From assembly GCF_016086655.4 (NCBI RefSeq), contig NC_052139.2:3968001-4032000 (forward strand): 64,000 nt of DNA. Reading direction: 5' to 3'. The notes below the pieces were generated by a model. The model was not told the origin of the DNA. It saw nothing but the letters and a program-made list of their open reading frames with translations, and did no database searches. The DNA is from Lepeophtheirus salmonis. Lineage: Eukaryota > Arthropoda > Copepoda > Siphonostomatoida > Caligidae. Of this stretch, positions 1 through 10,969 are shown piece by piece. Numbering within the stretch: the first letter of the stretch is position 1; every line of letters starts with the position of its first letter. Position numbers and translations under genes: made by a program.

Positions 1-578
1 CTCAAACATATCAATCCTGGAAGGTCACGCTTTGGTATCAATCCAATAACAAAATTCCCGTTATTAGGGCCCTTTAATCTTCTATTAATAAAAGCAGTCT
101 CTTTTGCAGGTTTTACAATTTCGCCAAAATCTTTAAATACATCATCTATCTCACAGGGCTCATGGGGAGAGTGAATAGTTATTTTATTTTCAAATACAAT
201 AGGATTTCCAGACTCGTCCTTGCGTTGGGATCTTAACCCTCTTACAACTCCTTTAATTCCCCCATCCCTCTGATTGACTTCCCTTATTGGAAAAGTATCC
301 TCTACGTGAGAAAAGGCAATACTAATATCTAATTCTTTTTTCAGTACTATAGCCAACAAAAGGCGAGAACCAGGACAAATATGAATTCCTTGAAGAAGGA
401 ATGTGTCTATCTTCAACGTTTCAAAAATTAAGTTCTCAACTTCTGGAACAGTTGGCCGTTTAGGACCTCCATCATTGCTTGTAATATCAACGATTATCTT
501 TCTTCTAATTGCTTTTGTAGCCAAATCTTTTTTCAATGCATTTTAATAGCTATTTGGCCCACGAGATGATTCATTCAT
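1..578 (-). pseudogene. Partial ORF with early in-frame stop, unrecognised (possibly retroelement protein)
   Basis: On the minus strand an ATG at 578 opens a frame beginning MNESSRGPNSY, hits TAA at 543-545, then stays open without another stop for 180 codons until the window edge. An open stretch this long in AT-rich DNA is very unlikely by chance, so the stop looks like a single disabling change in a real coding sequence. The visible protein is mixed and soluble, with a basic start (residues AIRRKIIV), a segment GIHICPGSRLLLAIVLKKE, and a later part with the motif DVFKDFGEIVKPAKET. There is no methionine after the stop. I do not recognise a domain. The layout resembles the region before the zinc knuckles in some retroelement gag or ORF1 proteins, but the part that would show this lies beyond the left edge. 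It could also be an exon of a host gene whose splice site lies near the stop. Confidence 0.55.
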
Positions 579-818
579 TATTAAAACATAAATTTCTCGA
601 AACTTTTCTTCTATGAAGTGATAAAAAAACACAGGCAACCTCTTACTACCTGATGGATGTCAATAAGAAATTAAATATGAAATGCGAAAATTACAAAATC
701 GTTATAAAATCAGACGGCCAAATAATATCACTAGGCACTCATCTTCTTTTTCTTCTTTAATTTTTAGAACTTCGGTGCAGGCATTATGAAGTAGCACCTG
801 TATGAAAAATATATGTAA
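579..818. other. AT-rich spacer, nothing seen
   Basis: Short unremarkable stretch between the partial ORF and the left inverted repeat of the mariner. I see no gene or repeat. Confidence 0.5.
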
Positions 819-852
819 TATTATGAATACGATAAATTAGAACTATTTTAAA
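819..852 (+). repeat. Left terminal inverted repeat of the DD37D mariner
   Basis: About 34 bp matching the inverted sequence at 2050-2083; the core is CGATAAATT. It lies about 80 bp beyond the transposase stop codon. Confidence 0.7.
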
Positions 853-932
853 ATTCAACCTGCTTGATAAAAATGGAATTTGGAGTGTATTTGTGAATAT
901 GAAAAAGTTAGACATGATATTAAGCAATAAAT

Positions 933-1940
933 TTATCCAACATGTCCTCCCTCAGCAGCCACCATCTCCATCCTGCCCCTAAAGGATTTGCATGCCCTGA
1001 TGACTTCCGCGGAATCGACAGCATTCCACTCCCTCGTAATGGAGCACTTCAGGGCCGTGATGCTGTTGTGGCTGACCTTGCACACCTCCCTCTCCAACTT
1101 CCCCTACAAGTAGTAATCACACGGATTGAGGTCGGGTAAGTTGGAGGGCCAGGTGTTGCGATCCCAGAAAGTGATGTCGTGGGAGTTGAAGAGGTTATTG
1201 GTCCTCATGGCGATGTGTGCGAGCGCTGAGTCTTGTTGGAATATGAACTCCGTCCCAGCGGCCGTATCCTTCATCCAGGGGATGACGAACTCCTCCATGA
1301 CTTCGCAGTACCTTATTGCGTTAACCCTTTCCTTTGGATTGAAGAAGAAAGGAGGCATCACCTCACGGGTGCTGCAGATGACACCCAGGGTCATCATGGA
1401 GGCCGGGAACATTGTGGTGAAGACTGCAGGGACCTCTTCTCTCTCCTTGGCAAGCCACCTGTCATTCTGGACGTTGTAGCTTCTGTCGACAGTCCAGTTC
1501 TTCTCGTCGGAGAAGAAAAATATTCTTCCTCCATGGCTCCTCAGGTCATTGAGGAGACGCTTACCGTTGGTGAGGCTGGTGGCCTTCATGGATGCCATGA
1601 GGATGTGTTGTTTGGCCATTCGGTATGACCTGTACCCAAGGTCTTCATTCACAACCTTGGAAACCAGCTGCTTGCTCACTCCACGGTTCTTAGCCAACCT
1701 GGACAAGGAAGTCTCCGGCGAAGCCTTGATGGACTTCCAGAGGCCTTCAAGAAAGCGGGGAGTGCGGATTCGGTCACTTCTCATGTTGTGGGCCTTGCGG
1801 CAGACCTTCCCCTCAACCTCCCAGGCATTGAAGATCCAGTACACCGTGGTCTTGGGGTAGTTAAGAAGCTTGTAGATAGCAGAGGGCTTGTGTCCCGCGC
1901 GAGCCTATTCGAGGCTGGCGTCTTTCCTTGCTTGTTCCAT
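933..1940 (-). pseudogene. Mariner transposase, DD37D, two in-frame stops
   Basis: One frame of 336 codons runs from ATG at 1940 to TAA at 933-935 with no frameshift, close to the usual 340-350 residues of mariner transposases. It carries an N-terminal helix-turn-helix (residues about 20-50), a second DNA-binding helix set around LAKNRGVSKQLVSKVVNEDL, then the catalytic domain. The three acidic residues are all present: D145 (FFFSDEK), D237 (FIFQQDSALAH) and D275 (NPCDYYL). Thirty-seven residues separate the last two, which is the DD37D spacing known from the maT group. Two nonsense codons disable it: TAG at 1905-1907 (codon 12) and TAG at 1104-1106 (codon 279), where the family usually has tryptophan before G-K-L. 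The C-terminal remainder ends EGGHVG then stop, a normal mariner end. Two point changes and no indels mean it was inactivated recently; a full-length protein is not expected. Confidence 0.92.
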
Positions 1941-2049
1941 GATGACTATTGTTTGTTGTCAAAACAATTGTGATGGAAGTATTGTTCACGCAACCTTTTA
2001 TATTAGTATGATTTAACCCCGAATATCCACATTATGGATCTCGATGAAG

Positions 2050-2083
2050 TTTAAAGTAGGTCCAATTTATCGCAGACTGTATA
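2050..2083 (-). repeat. Right terminal inverted repeat of the DD37D mariner
   Basis: Inverted counterpart of 819-852, about 110 bp upstream of the transposase ATG. This is where the promoter of the element would lie. Confidence 0.7.
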
Positions 2084-4790
2084 CGCAAGAAAAAAATTGT
2101 ATAAATGAATAAAAAGTAATTTTTTTATTTGTTGTCAAAAAATCGCCAAATCGAAATTTGCAAAACGACTATTTTGCACTAACTTTGCAAAAAAAAAAGT
2201 TTGTAACAATTATTGAGATTTTATAGAGGAACACAAATTTACTTCTTTTTTTTTTACTTCCAAGAAAAAAAAAGTTATATAAAATTATTTAGAAAATGAC
2301 ACATATTTCAATTAAACAACTATTTTTATTTCCCAAATTTATATGACAAACGAATCTTTTAATAAGTTTCCCCAAACTTTATTTATTTAAATATCCAATA
2401 TTCAAATGGAAATCCATTTTTTCCATATAAAATAAAGGAAAGTACAATTTTCACCTATTTATTTATTTTACGTATAACTTTTTTCTTAATATCTATAAAT
2501 AAATAAAAAATTGTTCGAAAGTCGTTTTTTTTAAAGCCAGTTGGTTACTTTTTTATTTATAATTTAATACACTATTTAGTCCGCTGGAGCTACAAAAAAA
2601 TATTTTTCATAGTATTTAATAAGCCCACTTTAATTGGCTACCTCCAAATTGGGCATCCTGTTTTAGCCTAACCATGTTGAAAAGAGGTACCAATGCAAAG
2701 TTTCAGCCTCCTAGGTCCAACAGTGCGGGCATCCATAGAGGGCACCAAAACTCTACATATTTTATATAAACACAGATTACTCGGAGTCGATCTGTGGACT
2801 GAGGGATGAGTTTGGCGGAGATCATATCTCATTATTGAAAGCACTACAACTTTTTATTGTATCTACTATGAATCATGACAGTATAATTACGAGATGAGCG
2901 TAATAAGTATCTAGGAGAGGAACTAAAATCCATTAACTCCTGAAACAGAAAATTACTATAAACATACATAAATAAAAATGTACAATGCAGACTCTAATGT
3001 TTTTCTAATCCTACGTGAAAACTTATTTGATCAATCCGGATCGATTGAGTCAAGCTCCATCTTTTCTTACTTCAAGAATATATATATATATTTTTTGTAA
3101 AGTGTCGCTTCGTTGCACGTATGGAAGTTATTTCATTAGTATTAAAAGGTTGTAATTACTGAATTTGAATTGTTTTCTGTCGCTGTCTCCAATTTTGAAT
3201 ATAAAAAGAGACAATATGACGTACAAGAAAACTTAAACAATGAACCCCTAAATATCGTCAACTTTTATTAACAAACTGTTCGGATTAAACCTTTGGAGGC
3301 TACAAATTGCACTTGTTTGATTTTTTTATTTTATTTAGTAACTCTCATTTTTGTACCGTGCAGAAAAAAATACGCAATGCAATATTTAGTTTAACTTGGC
3401 ACATGACATCTAGAATAGGATTAAAGGATAATATAATAAATTTGTACGTAAGTTTGGTTTATTGTAGCTCTTTTTTTGAAATTATCATCGGATTTTACGC
3501 GTCATCTATATTTTATTGGAACAAAGGTCTTAATATCATCAGAAAACAAAAAAATTGTGACATAACAACTTGCATTAAATTCTCCATATTAAATGTGGAT
3601 TACATATTCATTCTTCCATGAATTATCAGCAATTTCTACCAACAAATTATTCTTATTCATTGATTGTGTGAGCTGAAAATTATTTTTAAAGTAGCAAAAT
3701 TGATCACGACAATAAAAAAACTAAAAATTCAATTAGCAAAGGTTCGCACCCAGTCTTTCCAGCCCTAATTTACCTATGTATATTGACTATACAAAGACAA
3801 TTCCTAGGTCAAATGTAGTAAATGTAAAAATTTAATATATACTTATACTTAACTACAATTCCATCTCACCAATTAAAGGAAAATTTAAAAAAAAAAGATA
3901 TATATTATTTGAAAAGAACGATATTGGGCCCAAATAGTGTCTCATAAATCATATATAGACTTAAATTTTAGTTAAAACTCTTATGTCCTTAGTATCTTAA
4001 CACATCCCTCAAATTATATTTTAAAAATCTAAATTGATTTTAATAAGTCATTGATAACATAGAAGGAAACGGAATAAATTTAACCAACACAATAAAACGA
4101 AGATGTTTAGAGGATCAGTAACCTTTAATCGATTTCGTCTCCAATGAGGAGACCTCTTCAGAAAAAACTGAACTATTAAACGGTGTGTACATGAAGTAAA
4201 GAAGGAATATGGATTAATCATTTTCTGGATTTTTGTTCAAGTTCGTTTTTAAGTTAATGGACCACCCATGTGCTTGTTTTCTTATAATTTGACACATGAA
4301 CATATGTACAGTGTGTTCATGTTAGTGTTTCTCATTACCAGGATAATTGTCTATGAGCAATATGTCAGAAATCACATTTTCAAATTTTGGGATACCCTTT
4401 GTAATTAATAAATAGGATTTTTGAAACTTAAGTATTTATTTTTATATTGTAAGAAGAAAATGCAGTTAAACTTTATTTAAGTTGTCACCCAAGGGAAACT
4501 TAAAAAGCGATTGCCTGGTCATTTTAAAGCAAGGTTTCTATTTTGTTGCAGTTCTAAATGTGTAAACTGGATATGACCGTTCAGTGAGATGATTCGCCTA
4601 AAACAAGTGAACGTTTGACTAAGTTAGACTGTATAATTTAATAGGTGTAGTACAAAAATATCCTTTATTATTCAAATAGATGGCTTTAGTAATGAGTATC
4701 TCGTGTTGTATAATTGTGATCGTATTACACTAGATGGTGGCTTTTTTGATAGTTTTGTGATTGTTGAACTGATTATTATCGGCACTTGTG
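2084..4790. other. AT-rich non-coding stretch
   Basis: Mostly low-complexity A/T DNA. An (AT)n tract lies near 3078-3090. A more GC-balanced block at about 2625-2830 stands out and resembles the body of a dispersed repeat, but I cannot name it. About 3780-3890 resembles part of the repeat at 48525-48625. An apparent 104-codon ORF at 3307-3621 has AT-driven composition (F, I, S, N) and no recognisable motif, so I do not call it a gene. Confidence 0.5.
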
Positions 4791-5065
4791 TAAAAGATGT
4801 ACACTAATAAGTAGACAATATCCCATTTTTACACAGTTTTTCTTCCATAAAGACGAAAACGCAAGGCAGGCAGCTAAAAATGTAAATTGTGATTATGGTC
4901 CTTATGTTGTAACAGTCAATCAGGGTTTCTTCAATTCCGTTCTGGTAATTTCGATGTCAAAGATACACACGTTCCGGGGGGGCCAGTTGACAAAAATGTA
5001 ATAACATAATAGAAATCGTCGAGTTCAACCGTCATGATTGCACTTTTTTATTGACATGAAGTTAA
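4790..5065 (+). pseudogene. Mariner transposase N-terminal fragment (Mos1/SETMAR-like), frameshifted
   Basis: Three short pieces in different frames line up with the paired DNA-binding domain of DD34D mariner transposases. The first reads FFFHKDENARQAAKNV (typically FYFRKGKNAAQAAKKI). The second reads FRSGNFDVKD followed by a proline-glycine stretch, and the third reads EIVEFNRHDCTF (typically EIVESDRHVST). At least two frameshifts separate them and the catalytic domain is absent. The copy at 34228-34470 has the same FDVKD or FDFKD block, so both probably come from one family. Non-functional. Confidence 0.65.
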
Positions 5066-6230
5066 ACATTAATGGAAACTAAAAAATAGAATAATCCATT
5101 CAAAATAATGGATTTCTCAAACTCTTCAATTCTTATGAATAATGGGTTAGCTTTTTTGGATTTTGAAGTATCCAATTTGCATTATATAATGCACCTACAT
5201 CATTCTAGATATGTCATTGAACTGTCAAGGTAAAATATTGTTGTTGAAGTAATGAGCATCATTTGAAACATTTTGATACTTTATTATCCATTCCATTGAA
5301 ATTATATTATTATTTAATGAAGTTTATATAGTGAAATTACTAAATACGAGAGCCCAAGACATCAAAAGAAAACGAGAGATAAATCCTAAATATTTACATA
5401 TCCCTATCTTTTGCAAGACATTGAACACAAAAAAAAGAACATTAATATTTTTTTTAACCTTTGATATGTTGAAAGCAAATAATCTATAAAAATTTGATTT
5501 ATATAAAAATTTTCTAGTGAAGATGAAATTTTTTCATATTCAACTTTTCGTGTATATAAAATTTCAGAAAGGGAGAATAAGTATGCCTATATAGATATTC
5601 CAGCTTTGCTAAAAAACATTTTTTTTTCATAAGTAAGATAGCTTGCAATTTTTGAATGTAAGATAAAAATATTAATTTCCTTGACATCTAATTTCTATTA
5701 ATCTCCTCAGGTTCATAAATATATTCTTTTAATTTCCTTCTAACCGTAGGTGGTTGAGTATATATTTATGTTTTCTTACATATAGTGAAGTCTTTATCAT
5801 AAAATAAGAAAGTTATTCTTAATATATGAGAAATTGTAGAATTAATTAAAAATAAAAAGAAACTAAGTGGTGATATATGTGGAGTACATATGACTTTCAA
5901 CACACATATGTCTTACCAAAATTAATATTGCTTAAAGTGTGTTTTTGTTTCGAACTTTTATGGAAATTATTAAGACTGAAAAAATGTGGAAAGACTTTTG
6001 CATAATGAGCATGCAATAGAATGTATCAAGACATATGTTTTATTTTATTTTCTCTCAAAAATTTGAAATGCATACCCCTCAATTTTTTTTTTTTTATCTC
6101 ACCTACTCAAATATTAAAACATAATTTATCCACGGCAACAATAACAGGTCCTGATGAGAGTTTAAAGTTAATTCGATGACGTGATTGTAGGGTTAACAGG
6201 GTGAACCTGTAAAATTGACTTTCAAATATA
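5066..6230. other. AT-rich non-coding stretch
   Basis: A/T-rich with several homopolymer runs and no coding frame or repeat that I can support. Confidence 0.45.
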
Positions 6231-6880
6231 GATTATACAAAAAGTACATTTTTACTAAGTTGCGTTCATCAAAACAAGAAAATAGTGGTCCATTAAAATT
6301 GGACGTCGGTGGAAGGCCTGGCACTGGCTGCAGATGTACCCCTCTGTAATTGTGTCTCAGTACTGGTTGATAGTGACTTTGAGGGCCTCGGTGTTTGGAT
6401 GACCTGGCACTGCAGGCCTTCCGCTTGACATTCACTCAAAAGATATTGTCGAAGGGGTTGGCATCATGACTGTAGGGAGCCAACAGTATAAAAGAAGAGT
6501 TCATACGAACTCAAAAGAGTCTTGCAACGGAAGAGATGGGTGTCTTTCATTGCTGGTATCAAAAGTTTGCCTCAAAAGGTATTTTCCACCAAATTTTTTG
6601 AGGACTCTCCGAACAATCTGTTGTGAAACCCCCAAATCTCTTGCATGGGCCCTCATGGACTTGAGAGAATTAGCCGGGACTACTTTCTTTAACTACTCCA
6701 GGTCCCATTTGGCCTTTTTGACAGAACCCTTCTTCCTCTCCAAAGTTTTTGGACTTGGTGACAGCCTAGACAGTTGTTCTGGTGAAACACAACCTTTAGA
6801 AGTGTGCAAATGGAAATTCGTCGATCATGTCCCAGTGTCATTTTCTCGATTTGCACATAAACTACAGGGCTCAGTTTTTT
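6230..6880 (-). pseudogene. Mariner-type transposase remnant with internal deletion
   Basis: Reading the minus strand, a helix-turn-helix piece at about 6500-6680 gives MRAHARDLGVSQQIVRRVLK, the standard second DNA-binding motif of this transposase group. Downstream, at about 6250-6440, is a C-terminal piece with HPNTEALKVTINQY, a stop where tryptophan is expected, then DTITEGYI and CQAFHRR, which is the usual tail ending of the family. The catalytic core between them is almost entirely missing, so the two ends are joined by deletion, and several stops and frame changes occur. The plus-strand reading frame at 6466-6888 is a shadow of it. Confidence 0.7.
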
Positions 6881-6889
6881 TTTTGTAAT

Positions 6890-7190
6890 TAATTGTTTAT
6901 GTTTTAATAAATGGAAACATGAATTAATTTTTAGTCTTAGTTGTGGTTCGGGAGTTCTTGTTGAGCTCTTTGCATAATTTTCTGGTAATTTTGGGGGACA
7001 CCTTACACTTCCTGCCAGGCCCGCTGAGGTTTTTAATAGTGTTGAACCTCTTGTGCTTGTTAACTATGCTCTGGACGGTCGCCACAGGGGCATTATACTG
7101 CTTTTAAATAGCCTTGTACTCTTTTTTGTCACTGAAGGCATTCACAAGACGCAAATGCAGGTTCTCACTAAGCTCCTTTATCATGACCAT
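6890..7190 (-). pseudogene. Tc1-like transposase N-terminal fragment
   Basis: From an ATG at 7190 the minus strand reads MVMIKELSENLHLRLVNAF, an in-frame stop after KKEYKAI, then VATVQSIVNKHKRFNTIKN and LSGPGRKCKVSPKITRK. This is the classic Tc1 paired-domain start, with the GRPRK-like linker represented by GPGRKCK. It ends abruptly at the A/T-rich junction near 6890 where the mariner remnant begins, so the catalytic domain is gone. The junction could be an insertion of one element into the other or an illegitimate join. Confidence 0.75.
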
Positions 7191-7357
7191 GATGACCAAA
7201 AACTGAATATGACGAGAATATTTATACTCTTCCAGAATGATGTTATATCTTGTCTTGTTTAACATTTGGTAATCAGAAGAGGTATTTATTTATTTAAGAT
7301 ATCTTGAAAGAACTTTAAGACAATGATAAACTCGTTTGACACATTTTCATTGACATT

Positions 7358-7405
7358 ATTGTCACGGGTGCGAATAATTTTGATAATAGTATTTTTTAGT
7401 TATCC
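7358..7405 (-). repeat. Tc1-type terminal repeat end
   Basis: The sequence CACGGGTGCGAATAATTTTG resembles the GGGTGCGAATAMTTTTG ends of Tc1-like elements. It lies about 170 bp upstream of the Tc1-like transposase start at 7190, where the 5' end of that element should be. No partner end was found on the other side, as expected if the element is truncated near 6890. Confidence 0.5.
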
Positions 7406-10400
7406 ACCATTCCAACACTTGTGGGGCACTTGTTGATAAATTTTTCTCACTTGATTAACATTGAAAATGGGGCAAGTTTAAGGTTTAAAATCTTCCTAAG
7501 AAATTTTAATTTATAAGCCCATATTTTTTTATTCAAGGGTAACATAACTAATGTAATGATGACAACAGCATGATCATGACTCTTTAGCAATACTTGGACA
7601 AATCAGAACCGTTGAACATAAAGGATCAAATGTTTAATCTACTCATAACAAAGAAGAACTCCTTCAACTTATGTTTGTTGGTCCAAAACTGCGTTAATAA
7701 TCCATCAGGTAGATGAATAAAATACCATATATCCTGGGATATTCTATAAGAGGATACTAAAGTTGCATTTTAAATCAGCATTCGGTGTTTTGTAAAAGAA
7801 AAATGGTAACACACATTTTTTTTATATAACTTAATTCATATATTTTAGGAGGAATATTTATCCATCATTAAAATATTAATGACCATTCCTATAGACTAGT
7901 GTGAATTTGACTTTATACAATTCTATTTATTTCAGCAATCGCCTACAACACAGGACTGAGTAACTACAGTTTTATAATAAAATATTTTAAGAGATGTTGT
8001 AATCATCCTCCTCACTTTCCTGATGCGCTTTATCTTCCTAAATTATGGAATTGTATACGTAGTATGGAAATCACTACTTTGACTAATTTTCAATAATATT
8101 ATAATATTCAAACAAGGGATAAAATAATGTGAAATCAAATAATTAGCCTCAAACCAATAGATTCTAAAAATAAATAATTGCATTTAAACTCCTAACTTAA
8201 TCAAAACAGTTACAGGATAAATACTAAATAAATAAATTGTAATAGATTTCAGTATACAAAAATATATTTAAAAGGACCAAATGAATATCATAATGTATGT
8301 ATTAAATATTAACATAAAAAAGAAAAATGGAAGTGATAATTATCAGTCCTAACCCTCCTGTTTATACTAATTATTTTTTTTTAGAAAAACACCACTCGTG
8401 ACCTAAATCGATCGATATAATATGAGGTAGAATACTAAAAGAAAAGAAAAATTAATTGTGAGTTTTTCTTTTACTGGATTTAGTTCAAAATGTATTATCT
8501 TTGACGTAATATATAATTTTCATCTTTTTAAATGACCCTTTAAGGAAATAATCCTTGTAAACCCATTCCTATAAACCATTCATAGAAAATCTAGATTAAA
8601 CAAAATAATACAATAAGTCTATTTTCTTGTTTTCTTCAAAATATGATAATACATATTCCGTTTTGATTACAATTTATTGTCAGATACACAAATATGTTAA
8701 AAAATGTATTTAGAACAAAAGTAATTTCTGTCGACTTTTCCATAAGCTTTAAACATCTCTTGAAGCCGGAAAATTTCATATGCAAATGCAAATTACGAAA
8801 AAATTCCTGACTATAAGTGTTGTTTAATTAGTTTGCCCCTCATTAAATAAATAATATTCATTGTGTAAAAATGTGATATCTCTCATTCTAGTAGTTGAGC
8901 CAAACTATTCCCAGTTTTCCTTACGTTACTATTAAGGAATGTTTCTGAGTGTATTTTATTGTATTAATTTGTGTTGAATCCTAGGAATTTTCTAATAAAA
9001 AATTCCCGAGAAGTTTGATAATTTTATTTTATTGATTCCTGATAACCTTTTGGATTTTTTTTGGGAAATTTATCGACTCTAGTATTGTAGTTACCTTGAA
9101 TCTCTAATTCCTAATAAATTTCAAACATTAGATTATAAACTGATACAAATGCAAGCTGTAAGATGCTACCTCAACCTCAATACTAATTGTAGACAAGTTT
9201 CGGATCATTTGAACTAAAATGATTAACATAGAAGAGCAAATGCAATTATTGTATCAAAAGTTTAATGGCTAAAGGCTAAAATACAATTAGAATTTGTGAA
9301 CATGCTCATATAGATGAACACGAAACCAAAATGGTTAAAAAAATATTTCAACCAAATAACTATCCTAAAAAAAGATTTTCATGAAAAAATGGCTAGGATG
9401 TGTGATCATGGTACAAATTAACTGGTTTTCATCTAGTGAAACTTTGTGATTTGTCATCAGAAAAGCTGCTTATATTTTACAAACTCTAAAATGGGAAAAG
9501 TTTCTATTGAGCAGGTCATTAGCATCTAATGAATGAATCAGTGAAATCTTGTGTTGTTACCATGGTCCTTTTTGAAGAAAAAAAAATGCAAACTTTTTCT
9601 TAGTTATTTTAAGAGAGAAGATATTTTTAGAATGATGATGAAAATTAGACCAAAGATGATTTAGACAAGGAGGATGAAAATGAACAGTTGAATATTGAGA
9701 CTGAAAATATAATTTAAAACAACGAAATTCTTGAATTTCAAACGGACTCAAAAAATTGACAAAAATTTACAGAAGGAAAAAGTTTGGATTAATGAAAAGG
9801 ACCACAACCTTCTTTCGGATCAAAATACTCCTTAAAATCCTTAGAAATTGCAATGGAACTTCATAAATATGACACACAAATCAGTCAAAATTTGAGATTA
9901 ACTTTTATGGATAAATTATTTGAGTGATGTATGTGTGAATTAATGTATCTCATTCAGTATTTCATTGAATAATTGATTAAGAGATGATAATATTCATGCT
10001 TAGTTATTATTACGCACAAATGTCAATTTAAAGGATCTAAACAATAAAATACCACACTAATGTGTGTCGATAATTTTCCCGCTATTATCAATAATATCCC
10101 CTCCGGTAATCCCAAAGAAATCCATTATGTATGATCAATATTATTCATCTTGATAATATTCCAGGAATACTTGAATTTTAAACACTGTTCGATACCAGTA
10201 AAAAAAAGATTAGAAAAAGTTCATTCTGAAAAATTGATAATTGATCAATTAGCTGTCTTTTCATCTTTGAGAAAAAGGGATATTGGGCGTTATTGTTACT
10301 TATTTGATTTCAAAATTTGAAATGAATTTAATATCAATTAAACAAAAATTTACCTATTGTAATAACATGGAGAAACCCCAGTTTATTTATTATGTTTCAC

Positions 10401-10800
10401 ACTAAAGCGACAATGATATCATTTTTCATTTTATTAAGCATCACTACATCTATATAGACAAAATTTCTGAGCCAAAGTCAAATTAGTTATTATTCATGTT
10501 AACCCTTGTATGTCCTTACGAAAAAAACAAAAAAAAATCAATGTTGGTGTGTTAACAAATCCCACGGTTTTTTATAGGCCTCTATCAACCAAATAGTTCA
10601 TATGTCGATTCATGGTAAAAGTGTATCCTAAAGAAAGTGCATAATTTTTTATGGATTGAACTAAAAGAAAATATATTTTTATGGATATATCGAAGATATG
10701 GTGACTCAAAATGTGCCTAACAAACGGTCAAGCAGAGAGTTTGAGGAATGGCATGTTAAAAAAGAAAAACAAAACAAGAATCAACATAGTAACAATGACA
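7406..10800. other. AT-rich non-coding stretch
   Basis: No recognisable gene. Between about 9180 and 9990 there are stretches with more balanced codons (for example an acidic run DDLDKEDENEQLNIETENI on the plus strand at about 9645-9710), broken by many stops. This could be a very old coding relic, but I cannot name it. Confidence 0.4.
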
Positions 10801-10912
10801 ATTTAACATTGTTTTGAAGGAGAACAGCTGAGCTGTTATTAGATTATCAAAAATAATTTGTGATGAGAAAGGAGGGGGAGAAAGGTTATAAACAAGACAT
10901 TGTCAGGAGTTA

Positions 10913-10965
10913 CCCTAATGTCGATCCTCAATTCTACTCTGATTCCAAGAAGGACTTACAATGAT
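10913..10965 (+). repeat. Dispersed repeat copy (CCTCAATTCTACTCTG family)
   Basis: Shares GATCCTCAATTCTACTCTGA, then a related AAG-ACTTA-A block, with 48355-48415 and more weakly with 45638-45675. Non-coding; probably part of a short transposon-derived repeat. Confidence 0.6.
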
Positions 10966-10969
10966 ACTT

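Larger units (their letters stand above)
819..2083 (-). mobile_element. Complete mariner element, DD37D type, with terminal inverted repeats
   Basis: The transposase pseudogene is bracketed by matching inverted ends. The left end at 819-852 and the reverse complement of the right end at 2050-2083 share CGATAAATT, then GA, CTA and TTTAAA with aligned spacing, about 26 of 34 positions by eye. The total, about 1.27 kb, is the normal length of a mariner. The element is much richer in G and C than its surroundings, which suggests fairly recent arrival relative to the other fragments here. Exact outer ends and the TA target duplication are uncertain because both flanks are AT-rich. Confidence 0.8.

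Noticed and set aside
942..1973. Plus-strand reading frames of 61-131 codons over the DD37D mariner
   Set aside because: They are antisense shadows of the minus-strand transposase, whose motifs and length fit a known family.
3307..3621. 104-codon plus-strand frame
   Set aside because: Composition is dominated by F, I, S, N and C from AT-rich codons, with no motif and no flanking gene signals.
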